Shown here piece after piece: positions 1 through 9,255 of a DNA stretch of 29,242 nt. The stretch spans positions 1 to 29,242 of the forward strand of contig CAJUGP010000027.1 of assembly GCA_910586365.1 (NCBI GenBank). Direction: 5' to 3'. The translations under genes were made by a program, and so were the position numbers. Numbering within the stretch: the first letter of the stretch is position 1; every line of letters begins with the position of its first letter. The stretch comes from an uncultured Christensenella sp. (GTDB taxonomy: Bacteria > Bacillota > Clostridia > Christensenellales > Borkfalkiaceae). The notes beneath the pieces are model-generated. The model was not told the DNA's origin. It saw only the letters and a program-made list of their open reading frames with translations, and made no database searches.

Positions 1-46
1 GCTTTGTCAGTGAGCGGCTTTTCGCTTTGTCAGTGAGCGGCTTTTC
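1..46. repeat. 23-base tandem repeat, two copies plus a partial third
   Basis: The 23-base unit beginning GCTTTGTCAGTGAGCGG occurs at 1-23 and again at 24-46. A third copy starts at 47 (GCTTTGTCA) and then diverges. The array may extend left of the window. No ORF with coding character overlaps it, and unit and spacing are unlike a CRISPR array. Confidence 0.85.
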
Positions 47-190
47 GCTTTGTCATGGTGAGCGTAGTCGAACCATCTTAGATTCCTCGACTGCGCTACA
101 TCGCGCCGTGCGCTCGTGCCGCCTAAAGCGGGGCGGAATGACAGGAGAGTGTGCTAGGAATGACATAATGACAATGACAACCATCTTACA
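47..190. repeat. Intergenic interspersed-repeat block
   Basis: This non-coding stretch holds GATTCCTCGACT (81-92) and CGGAATGAC (134-142). Together these are the reverse complement of the ends of the element at 21609-21633 (GTCATTCCGAGC ... GTCGAGGAATC), here with about 35 extra bases between them. Further GAATGACA and AATGACA words follow at 150-180. The text resembles short palindromic interspersed repeats in many bacterial genomes. No gene was found between the window start and 234. Confidence 0.6.
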
Positions 191-192
191 AT

Positions 193-226
193 AAAAAAAG
201 CGCTCCCGTACGGGAGCGCTTTTTTC
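193..226. terminator. Bidirectional intrinsic terminator of the MoxR/Bat-lipoprotein operon
   Basis: A 22-base perfect inverted repeat (199-220, arms AGCGCTCCCGT / ACGGGAGCGCT) is flanked by an A-run on the left and a T-run on the right. It therefore works as a hairpin plus U-tract on either strand. It lies 8 bases past the stop of the last gene of the minus-strand operon. Confidence 0.9.
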
Positions 227-233
227 GTTTTTG

Positions 234-2438
234 TTACTCTGCGGCGCGCACAAAACAAACGGTGTTCGTGTCGCCGAATTTCGTCGTATAAGTCAGCTCG
301 AATATATATCCCGCGTTCAGCGCAATGCTTGCGCCGTAATCGTTCGCGCCCGATTTATGCGTCGTCGTCAACGTTCCCGCCTGCACAGGATCGGCGTTTT
401 CGGTATACGAATAATCGAATATCTGTTCGTTGCCGTTCTTATACGTCAATTTCACCGTGCCCGTTTTGGGATCGGACGAAGGCGCAAATTCGATTTTCAC
501 CGTGCCGCGCAGCGTCGATTCGGTCACGTTCGCTTCGTAAACGCCGCGGAACATCTCTTCGGGAGTAGGCGCCTGCACGACTTTGACGAGCAGCGTCGTC
601 TTAACGGAAGGATCGAGCACGGACGTGAGCGTTACGGTATAATCTCCCGGCTGCGAAGCAAGCATGCGCGTCACTTCTTTCCCTTCAAACTCTACTTTCG
701 TAAACGTTACGTCGCTCGCCGCCGCGCCGCCGATTTGCGCCGACGCCGTGCTTGAAGGATCGGCATACTTTTCTTCCTTCTCCGAAGCAAGCGCGCGCAA
801 ATAAAGCGGCTGCCCCGTATAGACCGTCGTCTGCGCAGCGGTATTGTTCCAACCGCTGCCCTGCGCACTGATCTCATAGGCGGACGCCGTTAGCGACGTG
901 GGCGCGGAAGGCTGAAAGTCGATTTTGAAAATCTTTCTGTAACCGCTCTGCGTTTGGGCTGCGAACGTCACCTCGCCCGCGACCCAACTGCGGATTTTGA
1001 TTTTCTGATTTTGATAATAGGCAAGGAACCCCGTTGTATTCTCTTCCAAACCGAGCAGAATATCTCTGCCGTTGAGAACGCGGTAAATATTCACAACGGG
1101 ATCGAGTTCCATATCGGCAAGCTCGGGCTGCACGTCGCTTACGTTCAAATCAAACGAAACCGCCGTCGGAATTTTAGGAATCAGCGTTTCGCTCGTTTCT
1201 TCGCCGTGATAATCGAGCTTGAACGACTTCACCGAACGCGTACCCATGCCGTAAGGATTTTTGGGCACGTTTGCCGCTTCTTCGGGCGATAGCTCGCTGA
1301 TCAGCGTTTGATCGTATTCGATAAACGCATGGTAAAAAGCCGCGTCGGGATCGATCAGCTCGGTCGTGCCTTCTTCCTCGTTATGTTTCCAAGTGCCTTT
1401 GGGATAAATCTTACAGTTGAATTCCAAATCCTTCAACGCATAGGTATCGGAAAGCGAAAATTCCAAATCGAGGAAACAGAAATACGTATCGGTTGCCAAA
1501 TAGCTGTAAGAAAATCCGTAAAACGTTTTGCCGTTTTTCTCTTCGATGCGTTCCTTATAATCGCGGTTGTTGTTCTTTTTAATAAAACGGTGTAAACCTT
1601 CCGCCAATTTTTCGGCGCCGTAATAATCCTCGAAGTCGCTGCCCGCCCAAGGAATAGCAAAGCGGAACCCGTCAAGATACGGTTCTTCCGCAAACGTACC
1701 GTCCCCGTTGGGATGCGCTTGAATGGTCAGCTTGCCGCCGCTGCCTTCCTCGCCTAAATGCTCGTCAAACAAAACGCCGTAAAAATCGCCGTCCGCTTCC
1801 CACGAATACCAATGTTCTTTGTCTTCGCCCTCGTCGATGATATGCGCGTAACGATCGCCGAATTCATAGAAAAAAGGATGGGGGTCCCATGTGTTCTTAT
1901 CCGCGACGTAATTGCCCGTTCCTTTGCGCACTTGATTTTTATTGGCAAGCGCGGCGTTGATCGCATCGGATACCGTTTGCACGCCCGTTTCCGCCGTTTC
2001 CACGGTAAACACGATATTGCCCGCCGCGTGCGCGAGCGTATACTGCGTTTCGCCCTTATCGAACGCCGACGGCGCTTGCAACACCTTTACGGTATATTCG
2101 TCCGCGCCCAAAACGGGCAGAAGCTGCTCTATCTTATGCTGCGCGCTGTTGGCGCAGGTTTTTACCGCCAAACCCGTGTTCGCGTCGGTCGGTTTCGTCA
2201 CCGCCCATTCTCCGTAAGCATGCGCGTTTTCATCCACAGGAATGGGTTCGGTTACGACCGTTCCGCAAATCCCGCACAGTCCTTCCCGTTCGCCTTCGCT
2301 CGTGCACGTTGCAGGCGTATTTACGGTATAACGGAAAGCGTGCTCGCAAGGCTGTTTGCTGCACGCGCCCGTGCCTGCCGCAAACAGCATAAGACCGAGC
2401 GAAATGCTCATAATCCGAAAAATTCTTTTTTGTTTCAC
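234..2438 (-). CDS. Large cell-surface lipoprotein with cysteine-rich repeats
   Basis: The 734-residue protein has a basic N-terminus, a hydrophobic stretch (about 7-23) and a candidate lipid-attachment cysteine at C26 (GTGAC, a weak lipobox). Residues about 31-100 carry a motif of the type C-E-H...TPATC...G...C-x-x-C-G, followed by a degenerate second copy with H-x-Y-G-E-W. Such cysteine-rich repeats occur in surface proteins of Clostridia. The rest looks beta-rich, with an Ig-like region near 550-640; no enzyme motif was recognised. The start is GTG: the preceding TGA stop overlaps it by 4 bases (GTGA), and GGGGAGG lies at 2447-2453 at correct spacing. It is the last gene of the operon. Function unknown; a surface-exposed role is inferred. 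Confidence 0.85.
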   Translation of the reverse strand: MKQKRIFRIMSISLGLMLFAAGTGACSKQPCEHAFRYTVNTPATCTSEGEREGLCGICGTVVTEPIPVDENAHAYGEWAVTKPTDANTGLAVKTCANSAQHKIEQLLPVLGADEYTVKVLQAPSAFDKGETQYTLAHAAGNIVFTVETAETGVQTVSDAINAALANKNQVRKGTGNYVADKNTWDPHPFFYEFGDRYAHIIDEGEDKEHWYSWEADGDFYGVLFDEHLGEEGSGGKLTIQAHPNGDGTFAEEPYLDGFRFAIPWAGSDFEDYYGAEKLAEGLHRFIKKNNNRDYKERIEEKNGKTFYGFSYSYLATDTYFCFLDLEFSLSDTYALKDLEFNCKIYPKGTWKHNEEEGTTELIDPDAAFYHAFIEYDQTLISELSPEEAANVPKNPYGMGTRSVKSFKLDYHGEETSETLIPKIPTAVSFDLNVSDVQPELADMELDPVVNIYRVLNGRDILLGLEENTTGFLAYYQNQKIKIRSWVAGEVTFAAQTQSGYRKIFKIDFQPSAPTSLTASAYEISAQGSGWNNTAAQTTVYTGQPLYLRALASEKEEKYADPSSTASAQIGGAAASDVTFTKVEFEGKEVTRMLASQPGDYTVTLTSVLDPSVKTTLLVKVVQAPTPEEMFRGVYEANVTESTLRGTVKIEFAPSSDPKTGTVKLTYKNGNEQIFDYSYTENADPVQAGTLTTTHKSGANDYGASIALNAGYIFELTYTTKFGDTNTVCFVRAAE

Positions 2439-3841
2439 TTCTGATCCTCCCCGAAAGGATTTCCTTCATAGTAAACGCAGTTGAAAAGCCACTGGTTACT
2501 ATGCGAGGATTGATAAAACGCCTCGGCAAATCCCTTTCCGTCGTTAAACAGCAGCTGACAGACGCTGTATTTCATGAAAAAGCCTTTCAGTTCTTCGGTT
2601 ACGGGATACGCGCCGTCGCTGTTGCATTTTGCCGCATAAACAGCAATAAATTCGGTGTAATCGCACGGATCGCTGTCGCGCGAGCCGTTTGCAAGTTTTT
2701 TGGGCAAACGGGGATCGGTAAAGCCCGCTCCCGGACCGCTCTGCCCGTCTTCGAGCGTATTGATGACTTCGCTGTCCTTACTGATGATCGCATAAACGAT
2801 TTTGCCGTTCGGTTCGCCGTTTTGATCGAGCAGATGATAATATCCGTCGTTCTCGTTGAGTCCCATGAGCGACTGATCGAGTCTGCCCTTCGCAAGCGTG
2901 GAAACGTGCTTGGGCGAGCTGTCGTAATCGACCGAATCGGGCAGATCGCCGCCGTGATGCCCGACTTCGATCTTACGGTAAGCAATATCTTCGCTGCCCG
3001 TAATTTCACCCGGTCGTTCGAGAATAAAGTCAATGCTCAGAGGATAGGCGTTTTCGTCGATGCTTTCCGAGCGCAGACCGAAATAAATGCTCTGCCCCAC
3101 CGAATAAAGATTGCTTTCCCAATAGAAATTTTTGGTGAACGTATTTTCCGCCGCCCCGCCGCCGTCACGCGTTTCGTTTGGCTCGTCGGGAACGTACGCC
3201 GTCGACGCGATATACACGTCGAGAATGGGGTTGATTTTATTCGCGGTCACGTCGGCGATCGACTGCACCGAATAGCGCCCCGTACGGTTGGGAATAAAGC
3301 GGAAGAATACCGTCTGTTTGCTGTTCTGCAAAACAACGCGGAACGTTCCCGTTCCCGGAAGTTTTAAGGGGCTGTATTTGTCGGGCGTGGTCGCCTTGCC
3401 GTAGTCGTGCGTGATCTTAAACAGCAAAAGGCGGAGATGCCTGTTGTCGTTGGACGCCTCGTAAACGTTGGGGTCGTAGGTATACCCTTCGGGCAGCGTT
3501 TCGAGCGTGACCGAATAATCGCCGTCTAACCCTTCGCACACCGCAACGCCCTTGGCGTTCACCTGCACGGGATACACCCCGCCGCCGCTTTCCTTATTCG
3601 TCCAAACTACGCGGATTACTTCGTCCTCGCGCGGAAGATAGGGCTGCCCGTTGTAAATAAGCGTGACGCTGAACGCGCTTTCGCTCATTTCGTCGTCGGG
3701 ATTTTCGGGTTTCTCGGGATCGGTGGGAACCGACGGCCCGCCGCCGTTGCCGTCCTCATTTACGGGCGGCTTAAATTCTCCGCACCCTGCGAGCGCGAAG
3801 AGCATAAGACATGCAATTAACAAAGCTACTAATTTTTTCAT
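2435..3841 (-). CDS. Lipoprotein of the family shared with the divergent genes
   Basis: The 468-residue lipoprotein has a clear lipobox (ALAGC, C20) followed by a Pro/Gly/Asp-rich linker. Residues about 57-140 form a prealbumin-like domain, ending in a 'GDYSVTLETLPEGY' stretch like those of SpaA/Cna-B domains. Residues about 165-280 resemble pre-peptidase C-terminal beta-sandwiches. Residues about 330-462 form a module beginning GYYHLLDQN and ending NQWLFNCVYYEG, which recurs in the 1010-residue thioredoxin lipoprotein. An in-frame start 54 bases upstream would bury the signal peptide, so ATG at 3841 was chosen. It begins 14 bases after the VWA gene and overlaps the next gene by 4 bases. Function unknown; a membrane-anchored extracellular protein is inferred. 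Confidence 0.87.
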   Translation of the reverse strand: MKKLVALLIACLMLFALAGCGEFKPPVNEDGNGGGPSVPTDPEKPENPDDEMSESAFSVTLIYNGQPYLPREDEVIRVVWTNKESGGGVYPVQVNAKGVAVCEGLDGDYSVTLETLPEGYTYDPNVYEASNDNRHLRLLLFKITHDYGKATTPDKYSPLKLPGTGTFRVVLQNSKQTVFFRFIPNRTGRYSVQSIADVTANKINPILDVYIASTAYVPDEPNETRDGGGAAENTFTKNFYWESNLYSVGQSIYFGLRSESIDENAYPLSIDFILERPGEITGSEDIAYRKIEVGHHGGDLPDSVDYDSSPKHVSTLAKGRLDQSLMGLNENDGYYHLLDQNGEPNGKIVYAIISKDSEVINTLEDGQSGPGAGFTDPRLPKKLANGSRDSDPCDYTEFIAVYAAKCNSDGAYPVTEELKGFFMKYSVCQLLFNDGKGFAEAFYQSSHSNQWLFNCVYYEGNPFGEDQK

Positions 3842-3855
3842 TGCCGCCGCCTTTT

Positions 3856-6528
3856 TTATTTGACTTTGCGGAACAGACTGACAACGTCTTCCCACTTGAG
3901 TTTTCTAACGATGATATCCACCGCAAACAGCGCTACCGCCGCCGCGAGCAGCGGAACGGTAAGGCTTACCGTATACGTACCCACTTCGCTTTCGTCGTTT
4001 TTCAGCGAAAGTTTCCCGTCTAAACTGACCGTGCCGTTCGTGCCGACCATGCGGTTGAGCACGCCCGCGTCGTAAACCGCAAAACTGTCGTACTCCGCCG
4101 TAAACGAGCTGTGCGCATTGCACTTCACCGCGTAATCGTACTGACCGTAGCGGTAGCGAACGGTAATTTCGTATTTTCCGCGCTGGGGCATGGCGAACGT
4201 GTAATAATATCCCGTCGCCGCAAGCGTCAGGCGATTTTCGATCTTCTGCCCGTCGGGCATTGTCACTTCCACTTCGACTTCCGCGTCGATGCGCACGGTT
4301 GCGGGAACGACTTCCAAATTGACGTATCCGCCGTCCTCGTCCGTTTTTACGGTGAACGGACAGGAAACCTCTTCCTGCGGAACGTTGGTGGCAAGCACGT
4401 TCGCAAAGAACGTATCGCGCTGTTCCTGCGTCCAGCCGCGGCTCGTCCAGGCGCCCATATCGCTCGTAAACGACGCCACTCTGCCGCTGCCTAACGTGCG
4501 GTAAGCATAAATGGGAACCTTCACGTCGCCGCCCTCTTTTTCATAGACGGCATTGAGCACCGTCGTGGCAAGCGGAACGGCTTTGTTGCACACGAAACCC
4601 GATACGTAGCTGTTTGCGGTGAAGTCCACCCCGTCGAGCACGCCGTCGCGCACGCGGTTGACTTCCACGAACGCGTTTTCCTCGACGATCGTTTCGGCAA
4701 GATCGTTTTCGATTTCGCCGAACGCAATATCGAGCTGTTCGTCCTTGATCATTTCGTAATGCTTGCCGCCGCCGTGCGCGGAAGAAGCGATGCTCTGCAA
4801 AAGCTCTTTCGCCTTGGTTGCCGCCGCGCCCGAATCGCCCAAACGCCCGATGTCGATTACCGAAGTATAAATGCCGTTTGCGCGCAGCTCGTCGACGAGC
4901 GCAAGCGGACCTTCGTAACCCGAACCCGCAATGTTGAGATCGAGTCCGTCGCTGATGAGCATGACCTGTTTTTCGCTGAAATCGAGATCGTAAAGATCGC
5001 GCACCGTTTCAAACCCGAGCTTGATATCCGTGCCGTGCTCGAACCACTGCGCGTCGATCGCCGCTTTCAACTCGGCTTTTTTGGCGGCGTCGCCCACTTT
5101 CGTATGGCGCTGGATATAACCGCGGTTGCCGTTGAAAAAGATAATCGCTACTTCGTCCTCTTCGTTCAGATTGTCGACCAACCGTTTTGCCGCCGTCTTG
5201 GCGCGGTCGAACTTTCCGCCTTCCGCCATGGAGCTTGACGTATCGATCACGATCGTAAAGAGCTTGGGCTGATCGCTCGCGTTGCCGAAGCGCACGGGCA
5301 GCATGCGCGCAAGCACGTCGCATTTGCCTTCCGTATCGTTTTGCAGCGAAGTATCGCCGATCGTGAGCAGACTTTTGCCGAACCGCGATACGACGGTGTT
5401 GACGCTTTCCATGAACATTTCGTAACCCGGAATGGCGGATACGTTGACGCCCGACAGGATAATTTCATCGTATTCGCACAGCTCTTCCACCGTGATCGGA
5501 ACTTTAACCGAGCCGGGAACGTAATAATCTTTGATCTTCGCATCGGGGAACAGACGCGCGATCTCTTCGTAAGCCGAAGTATCGCCCGCAATGAGCAGAA
5601 CGCTCAAATCGTCGCTGACCGTCTGCGAAAACGTGCGCGTATTGTTAAAGGCGTTCGCGTCCTCGCCTTCGTTCTGCGGACGGACGCTCACTTCGTATTC
5701 GTGCGTGCCGACCGCGTCGGTATCGAGGGGCAGCGAAACGCTGTTCGAACCTTTGGAAAGCTTGATCGCGCGTTCTTCGGTCTGCACGCCGTCTTTTTTC
5801 AGAGTAATGAAGGCGTCTGCCATTTCGTTGCTCTGCACAATGACGCTTGCCGATTTGGCATGCCCCTTGAACACGGAGCGCGCGACCTGCACGGAAGAGA
5901 TCTGAATTTCTTTCACGCCCGCCTTGATATTGTTGTCGAGAAAGACCGCGTCGACCTTGATCTTTTCGGCGGCGAGCTTATCCACCGTGCGTTTCAGCGC
6001 GTTCGCGTCGTCCATGTACGTCTGCGCGCCGTCCGATATGACGACAATGCGCTTGACGATGCCGTCGCGGAAGAGCGACGCCGTATATTCGAGCGCGGAA
6101 ATAAGATCGGTTTCGCTGCCGTCCACCTCTGCGCTTTTCACGCTTTTGCGCCGCGCGTTCGCGCCGTCGAGCTGATTGAGAAGCTTGTAATCTTTTCCGA
6201 AGCACACGACGCCCATGCGGCTGTTGCGCGGCAGCGCCTTCGCCAATCCCGCGATATAATCGTCGATCTGATCGAGATTGCGGTTGGAAGAATACGAAAC
6301 GTCCGCCAACACGTACACGTCGGTTTCGGTCAGCGTCGTCACGACGTTGGTCCCCGCCGCCGAAAACGCAAGCAAAAGCGCCATGACGACGTGCATCACG
6401 CCCGAAGCGATGTTATGCCCGTTCACGTTGTCGCGCCGTACCGCTAAAAAGAACGGGACGGCGAACAGCACGACGAGCGGTATCGCTAACAAGAGCCAAT
6501 ATGCGTTAACGAAGTTGATACTGCTCAT
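3856..6528 (-). CDS. Membrane protein with two VWA domains and a central amidotransferase-like domain
   Basis: The 890-residue protein resembles the BatA/BatB and YegL-like families. Two TM segments (about 11-30 and 44-60) precede a first VWA domain (70-200) with MIDAS residues D76, S78, S80. A beta-sandwich region follows, then a glutamine-amidotransferase-like Rossmann segment (about 306-412). A second VWA domain (422-610) has D429, S431, S433. A C-terminal beta region precedes one TM near 850-872 and a basic tail. The domains between the TMs should be extracytoplasmic. A TTG start at 6552 is possible, but ATG at 6528 gives the usual N-terminus (MSSINFVNAYWLL) with GGATGG upstream. It overlaps the 3' end of the BatA-like gene by 23 bases. 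VWA domains usually mediate metal-dependent protein contacts, so an assembly role with MoxR is likely (inference). Confidence 0.88.
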   Translation of the reverse strand: MSSINFVNAYWLLLAIPLVVLFAVPFFLAVRRDNVNGHNIASGVMHVVMALLLAFSAAGTNVVTTLTETDVYVLADVSYSSNRNLDQIDDYIAGLAKALPRNSRMGVVCFGKDYKLLNQLDGANARRKSVKSAEVDGSETDLISALEYTASLFRDGIVKRIVVISDGAQTYMDDANALKRTVDKLAAEKIKVDAVFLDNNIKAGVKEIQISSVQVARSVFKGHAKSASVIVQSNEMADAFITLKKDGVQTEERAIKLSKGSNSVSLPLDTDAVGTHEYEVSVRPQNEGEDANAFNNTRTFSQTVSDDLSVLLIAGDTSAYEEIARLFPDAKIKDYYVPGSVKVPITVEELCEYDEIILSGVNVSAIPGYEMFMESVNTVVSRFGKSLLTIGDTSLQNDTEGKCDVLARMLPVRFGNASDQPKLFTIVIDTSSSMAEGGKFDRAKTAAKRLVDNLNEEDEVAIIFFNGNRGYIQRHTKVGDAAKKAELKAAIDAQWFEHGTDIKLGFETVRDLYDLDFSEKQVMLISDGLDLNIAGSGYEGPLALVDELRANGIYTSVIDIGRLGDSGAAATKAKELLQSIASSAHGGGKHYEMIKDEQLDIAFGEIENDLAETIVEENAFVEVNRVRDGVLDGVDFTANSYVSGFVCNKAVPLATTVLNAVYEKEGGDVKVPIYAYRTLGSGRVASFTSDMGAWTSRGWTQEQRDTFFANVLATNVPQEEVSCPFTVKTDEDGGYVNLEVVPATVRIDAEVEVEVTMPDGQKIENRLTLAATGYYYTFAMPQRGKYEITVRYRYGQYDYAVKCNAHSSFTAEYDSFAVYDAGVLNRMVGTNGTVSLDGKLSLKNDESEVGTYTVSLTVPLLAAAVALFAVDIIVRKLKWEDVVSLFRKVK

Positions 6529-8365
6529 AACAATACACCATCCAGTCCGCAATGATCACCGCGGCAAGAAAAATAAACAGGTACAGAAGATCGGTATACA
6601 CGCCGTCGCGGTGCGCCTTAACCGCCTCGCCGCCGACGACGTACGCGATCGCCGTCTGCGAGGGCATACGCTCGTCGCCCGCAAGCTCGCAATAGATTTT
6701 TGCGGAAGGCTGCTGCGTTGCGCCCGTATTCTGCGTGAACGTGTAAACGCCCACCTCTTTGAGCGTATATTCGACGGCTGTCACGCCGCTGTCGAGAAAT
6801 TCCTGCTTCCCGCTCGGCGTTTCCACCTTGATGCTCGTCGCGTTTTTCATCACGTTGATCACCGCAACGTCGCCGCAGGTATATTTCGTGCCGTCGATCA
6901 TGGCGGGGAACGTATACCCGATAAGATTGCGCACGAGGATCACGAGGTTCGCCGACATGGCGAAGTCGCCCTCGCCCAGCCCGAACGCAAACACCGCCTC
7001 GCGGTTGCCGTAGTCGTTGGAACCGACGAAGAGGAGCGGATTGCCGTCGTAGGAAAGGAGCGAAGTGAAATCGCGGTCGAAGCCGCACCGCGCATAGCTC
7101 TTCACGTACATGTCGTCCGCGACGACGACGTTTTCAAGCAGCTTGCGCACGCGCGTGCTCGACGAAGTGCTGTATACCATTTTCCCCGCCGAAGCAAGCG
7201 TTTCGCGGTTGAGCACGGTAAATCCCGCGCGCGGGGTATTATCGGGCGGATTGATGAACCAGACCGCGCCGTCGCGGGGGAGCACTTTGGGGGCGTAACC
7301 GTTGAAAATATACAGCCCGTAGCCGCCCTGCTCGTTTTCCTGATTGCGGTATTGTTCGGGATCGACGAGCGTATACTGAATCCCCATCGACGAGAGCGCC
7401 GCCTTCAGATAAATTTCGTCCTTGCTGACGATAAGCGTACGGAACGAAACGTCGCCCAACGGCTTATAAAGCACCACCTCGTTATCGAGCGCAAGCGCGT
7501 CGGACTGCGCGATGCGCACGCGCAGCGAGGCGAAATCGGTGCTGCCGACGGTGAGCGTAAACGGCGCGCCGACGAGCTGCTCGACTTGGAGCGCAACGCT
7601 GCTTGCGGGCGTTTTCTGGTCGTCGCAATAAACTTCCACCGTTAAATTTGCGTTGCTTTCGTAAGAAAACGCCGTGCCCGTCACTTCCGCGCCGCCGTTT
7701 TTAATGACGTAATCGACGTCGGCAAGCGCATAATTCTTTTCGCGCGAGGAAAGGTTGACGACGGTGACGTTCTCCGTCACGTCGTACGCCTTGTCGGTAT
7801 AAAGAAAGATCTTCATGCTCGGCGTTTGGTCGAAATACGCCTGCACGATCTTCAACGCGTCGGCGGGGTCGGTCGCCGTATAACACGGCTCGATCTCGTC
7901 GAGCGTTTTCAAGGCAAGCGTTTTATCCTGCGTTTTTTCGCATACGACGGCGGCATAGTCGCCCGTATAAACGATCGTATAACTGCTCCCCTCAACCGAG
8001 CCTTTGATCTCCTGGCGGATACGGGAAATTCCGTTTTCCAAACGCGTTTTTCCGCCGTCTTCGATGTTCATGCTGCCCGAACCGTCGAGAACGAAGCAAT
8101 AATCCTCCGCCGCGCCGCGCATCGTGAACACGGGGTGCGCGATCGCAAACGAAATCGCCGTTACGGCAAGTATCTGCAATATCAAGCTGATAATACCCGT
8201 GATCTTGTTTACGGGATTTTTGCGCTTTAAGAACCGTTCGCTCAGCGTCCATAGATACGTGGACGCGACGACTTGCTCGGTATACTTGTTTTTGATGATA
8301 TAAATGAGGATCAGAACGGGAATGGCAAGCAATCCCAAAAAGCCCAAGGGATAAAGAAAACTCAC
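6506..8365 (-). CDS. BatA-like VWA-domain membrane protein
   Basis: The 619-residue protein starts with a BatA-type segment: TM about 6-24, a short cytoplasmic loop with the usual S-T-x-L-W pattern, and TM about 56-76. The VWA domain follows with MIDAS D94-G-S96-G-S98. A long region continues to a C-terminal TM at about 593-612 and a short tail. The fold order matches aerotolerance/BatA-type proteins that partner with MoxR ATPases. The start is GTG, overlapping the DUF58 stop by 4 bases (GTGA), with GGAGG about 8 bases upstream, so translation is probably coupled. Known family roles include envelope stress tolerance and assembly of secreted complexes; the substrate here is unknown but may be the co-transcribed lipoproteins (inference). 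Confidence 0.9.
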   Translation of the reverse strand: MSFLYPLGFLGLLAIPVLILIYIIKNKYTEQVVASTYLWTLSERFLKRKNPVNKITGIISLILQILAVTAISFAIAHPVFTMRGAAEDYCFVLDGSGSMNIEDGGKTRLENGISRIRQEIKGSVEGSSYTIVYTGDYAAVVCEKTQDKTLALKTLDEIEPCYTATDPADALKIVQAYFDQTPSMKIFLYTDKAYDVTENVTVVNLSSREKNYALADVDYVIKNGGAEVTGTAFSYESNANLTVEVYCDDQKTPASSVALQVEQLVGAPFTLTVGSTDFASLRVRIAQSDALALDNEVVLYKPLGDVSFRTLIVSKDEIYLKAALSSMGIQYTLVDPEQYRNQENEQGGYGLYIFNGYAPKVLPRDGAVWFINPPDNTPRAGFTVLNRETLASAGKMVYSTSSSTRVRKLLENVVVADDMYVKSYARCGFDRDFTSLLSYDGNPLLFVGSNDYGNREAVFAFGLGEGDFAMSANLVILVRNLIGYTFPAMIDGTKYTCGDVAVINVMKNATSIKVETPSGKQEFLDSGVTAVEYTLKEVGVYTFTQNTGATQQPSAKIYCELAGDERMPSQTAIAYVVGGEAVKAHRDGVYTDLLYLFIFLAAVIIADWMVYCYEQYQLR

Positions 8366-9246
8366 TTGACCACCTCCATGTCCGCAAGACGCTTGAAGAA
8401 AATTTCGCCCGTCGGCTCTTCCGCCGAAACGAGCAAGTACCCGCCCCCGCGCGAAAGGCAGAAATCGCGGATACGCCCCGTCGCGTATTCGAGCGCCATT
8501 TTATACGCCTTTATGATCTCGCGCGTGATGTTCTTGCGATACGTTTTGCCGATGTCCTCGCAGTCGAAATAATGCAGCTTTCCGCGCGCCTTGGGGTTGG
8601 TTTCCTCTTTGGAAAGCACCTGCACGCACAGAATGTCGCGCCGTTTGGACGCGAGCAAATCGATCGCGCTTTCGTAATCGTTATCGGTGAGAAAATCGGA
8701 GATGATGACCGAAAGCCCGTCGCCGTAGCCCACTCCGGTCGGTAAAACCGCCTCGCCGATAAAGCTGTCGCCGTCGAATACGATGTCGTTGAGCGCGCCG
8801 ATCTTAGCCAAATACGCCTCTTTGCCGAGCATGCCCGAGATCACCTCTTCGCACGCCTTGCCGCGGATCACGTAAATCGAAACCTTGTCCATTTCGCATA
8901 CGGAAAGATAGGCGAACGCCGCGGCAAGCCGCACCGCCTGTTCGTCCTTCTTCCCCTTTCCGAAACCCATGGAACGGCTTGCGTCGATATAAATGCGCGT
9001 GTGCATCTGCCGTTCGTCGAGATAAAGTTTGAGAAACAGCTTATCGAACCGCGCGTAGGCGTTCCAATCGATTTTGGTAATATCGTCGCCCGCGATATAA
9101 TCACGGTAATCGGCAAATTCGCACGAGGAACCGAAAATTTTACTCTGATGGTTTCCGCCGAACAGCCCCGCGACGTTATTTTTGACGAGGATCTGCAACC
9201 GTTCGAGCTGCGAGAGAAACTCCTCGTTGATCACAAGGTTCTTCAT
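8362..9246 (-). CDS. DUF58 family protein, MoxR partner
   Basis: The 294-residue protein has the DUF58 signature: FADYRDYIAGDD (44-55), then IDW (59-61) and AR, followed by a VWA-like strand with D88-A-S90-R-S92. These proteins sit beside MoxR ATPases in most bacterial genomes and are thought to act as VWA-type adaptors. Here it lies between MoxR (9-base gap) and the BatA-like gene (4-base overlap). It has no signal peptide or TM, so it is probably cytoplasmic. The Shine-Dalgarno is unusually distant (GGAG about 15 bases from the ATG), though the N-terminus fits the family. Confidence 0.92.
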   Translation of the reverse strand: MKNLVINEEFLSQLERLQILVKNNVAGLFGGNHQSKIFGSSCEFADYRDYIAGDDITKIDWNAYARFDKLFLKLYLDERQMHTRIYIDASRSMGFGKGKKDEQAVRLAAAFAYLSVCEMDKVSIYVIRGKACEEVISGMLGKEAYLAKIGALNDIVFDGDSFIGEAVLPTGVGYGDGLSVIISDFLTDNDYESAIDLLASKRRDILCVQVLSKEETNPKARGKLHYFDCEDIGKTYRKNITREIIKAYKMALEYATGRIRDFCLSRGGGYLLVSAEEPTGEIFFKRLADMEVVK

Positions 9247-9255
9247 AGAAAAATA

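Noticed and set aside
1..60. CRISPR-like array at the left edge
   Set aside because: The 23-base units are directly adjacent with no spacers; this is a simple tandem repeat.
6529..6552. TTG start at 6552 for the double-VWA protein
   Set aside because: It adds eight residues not typical of BatA-type N-termini and deepens the overlap; ATG at 6528 is better.
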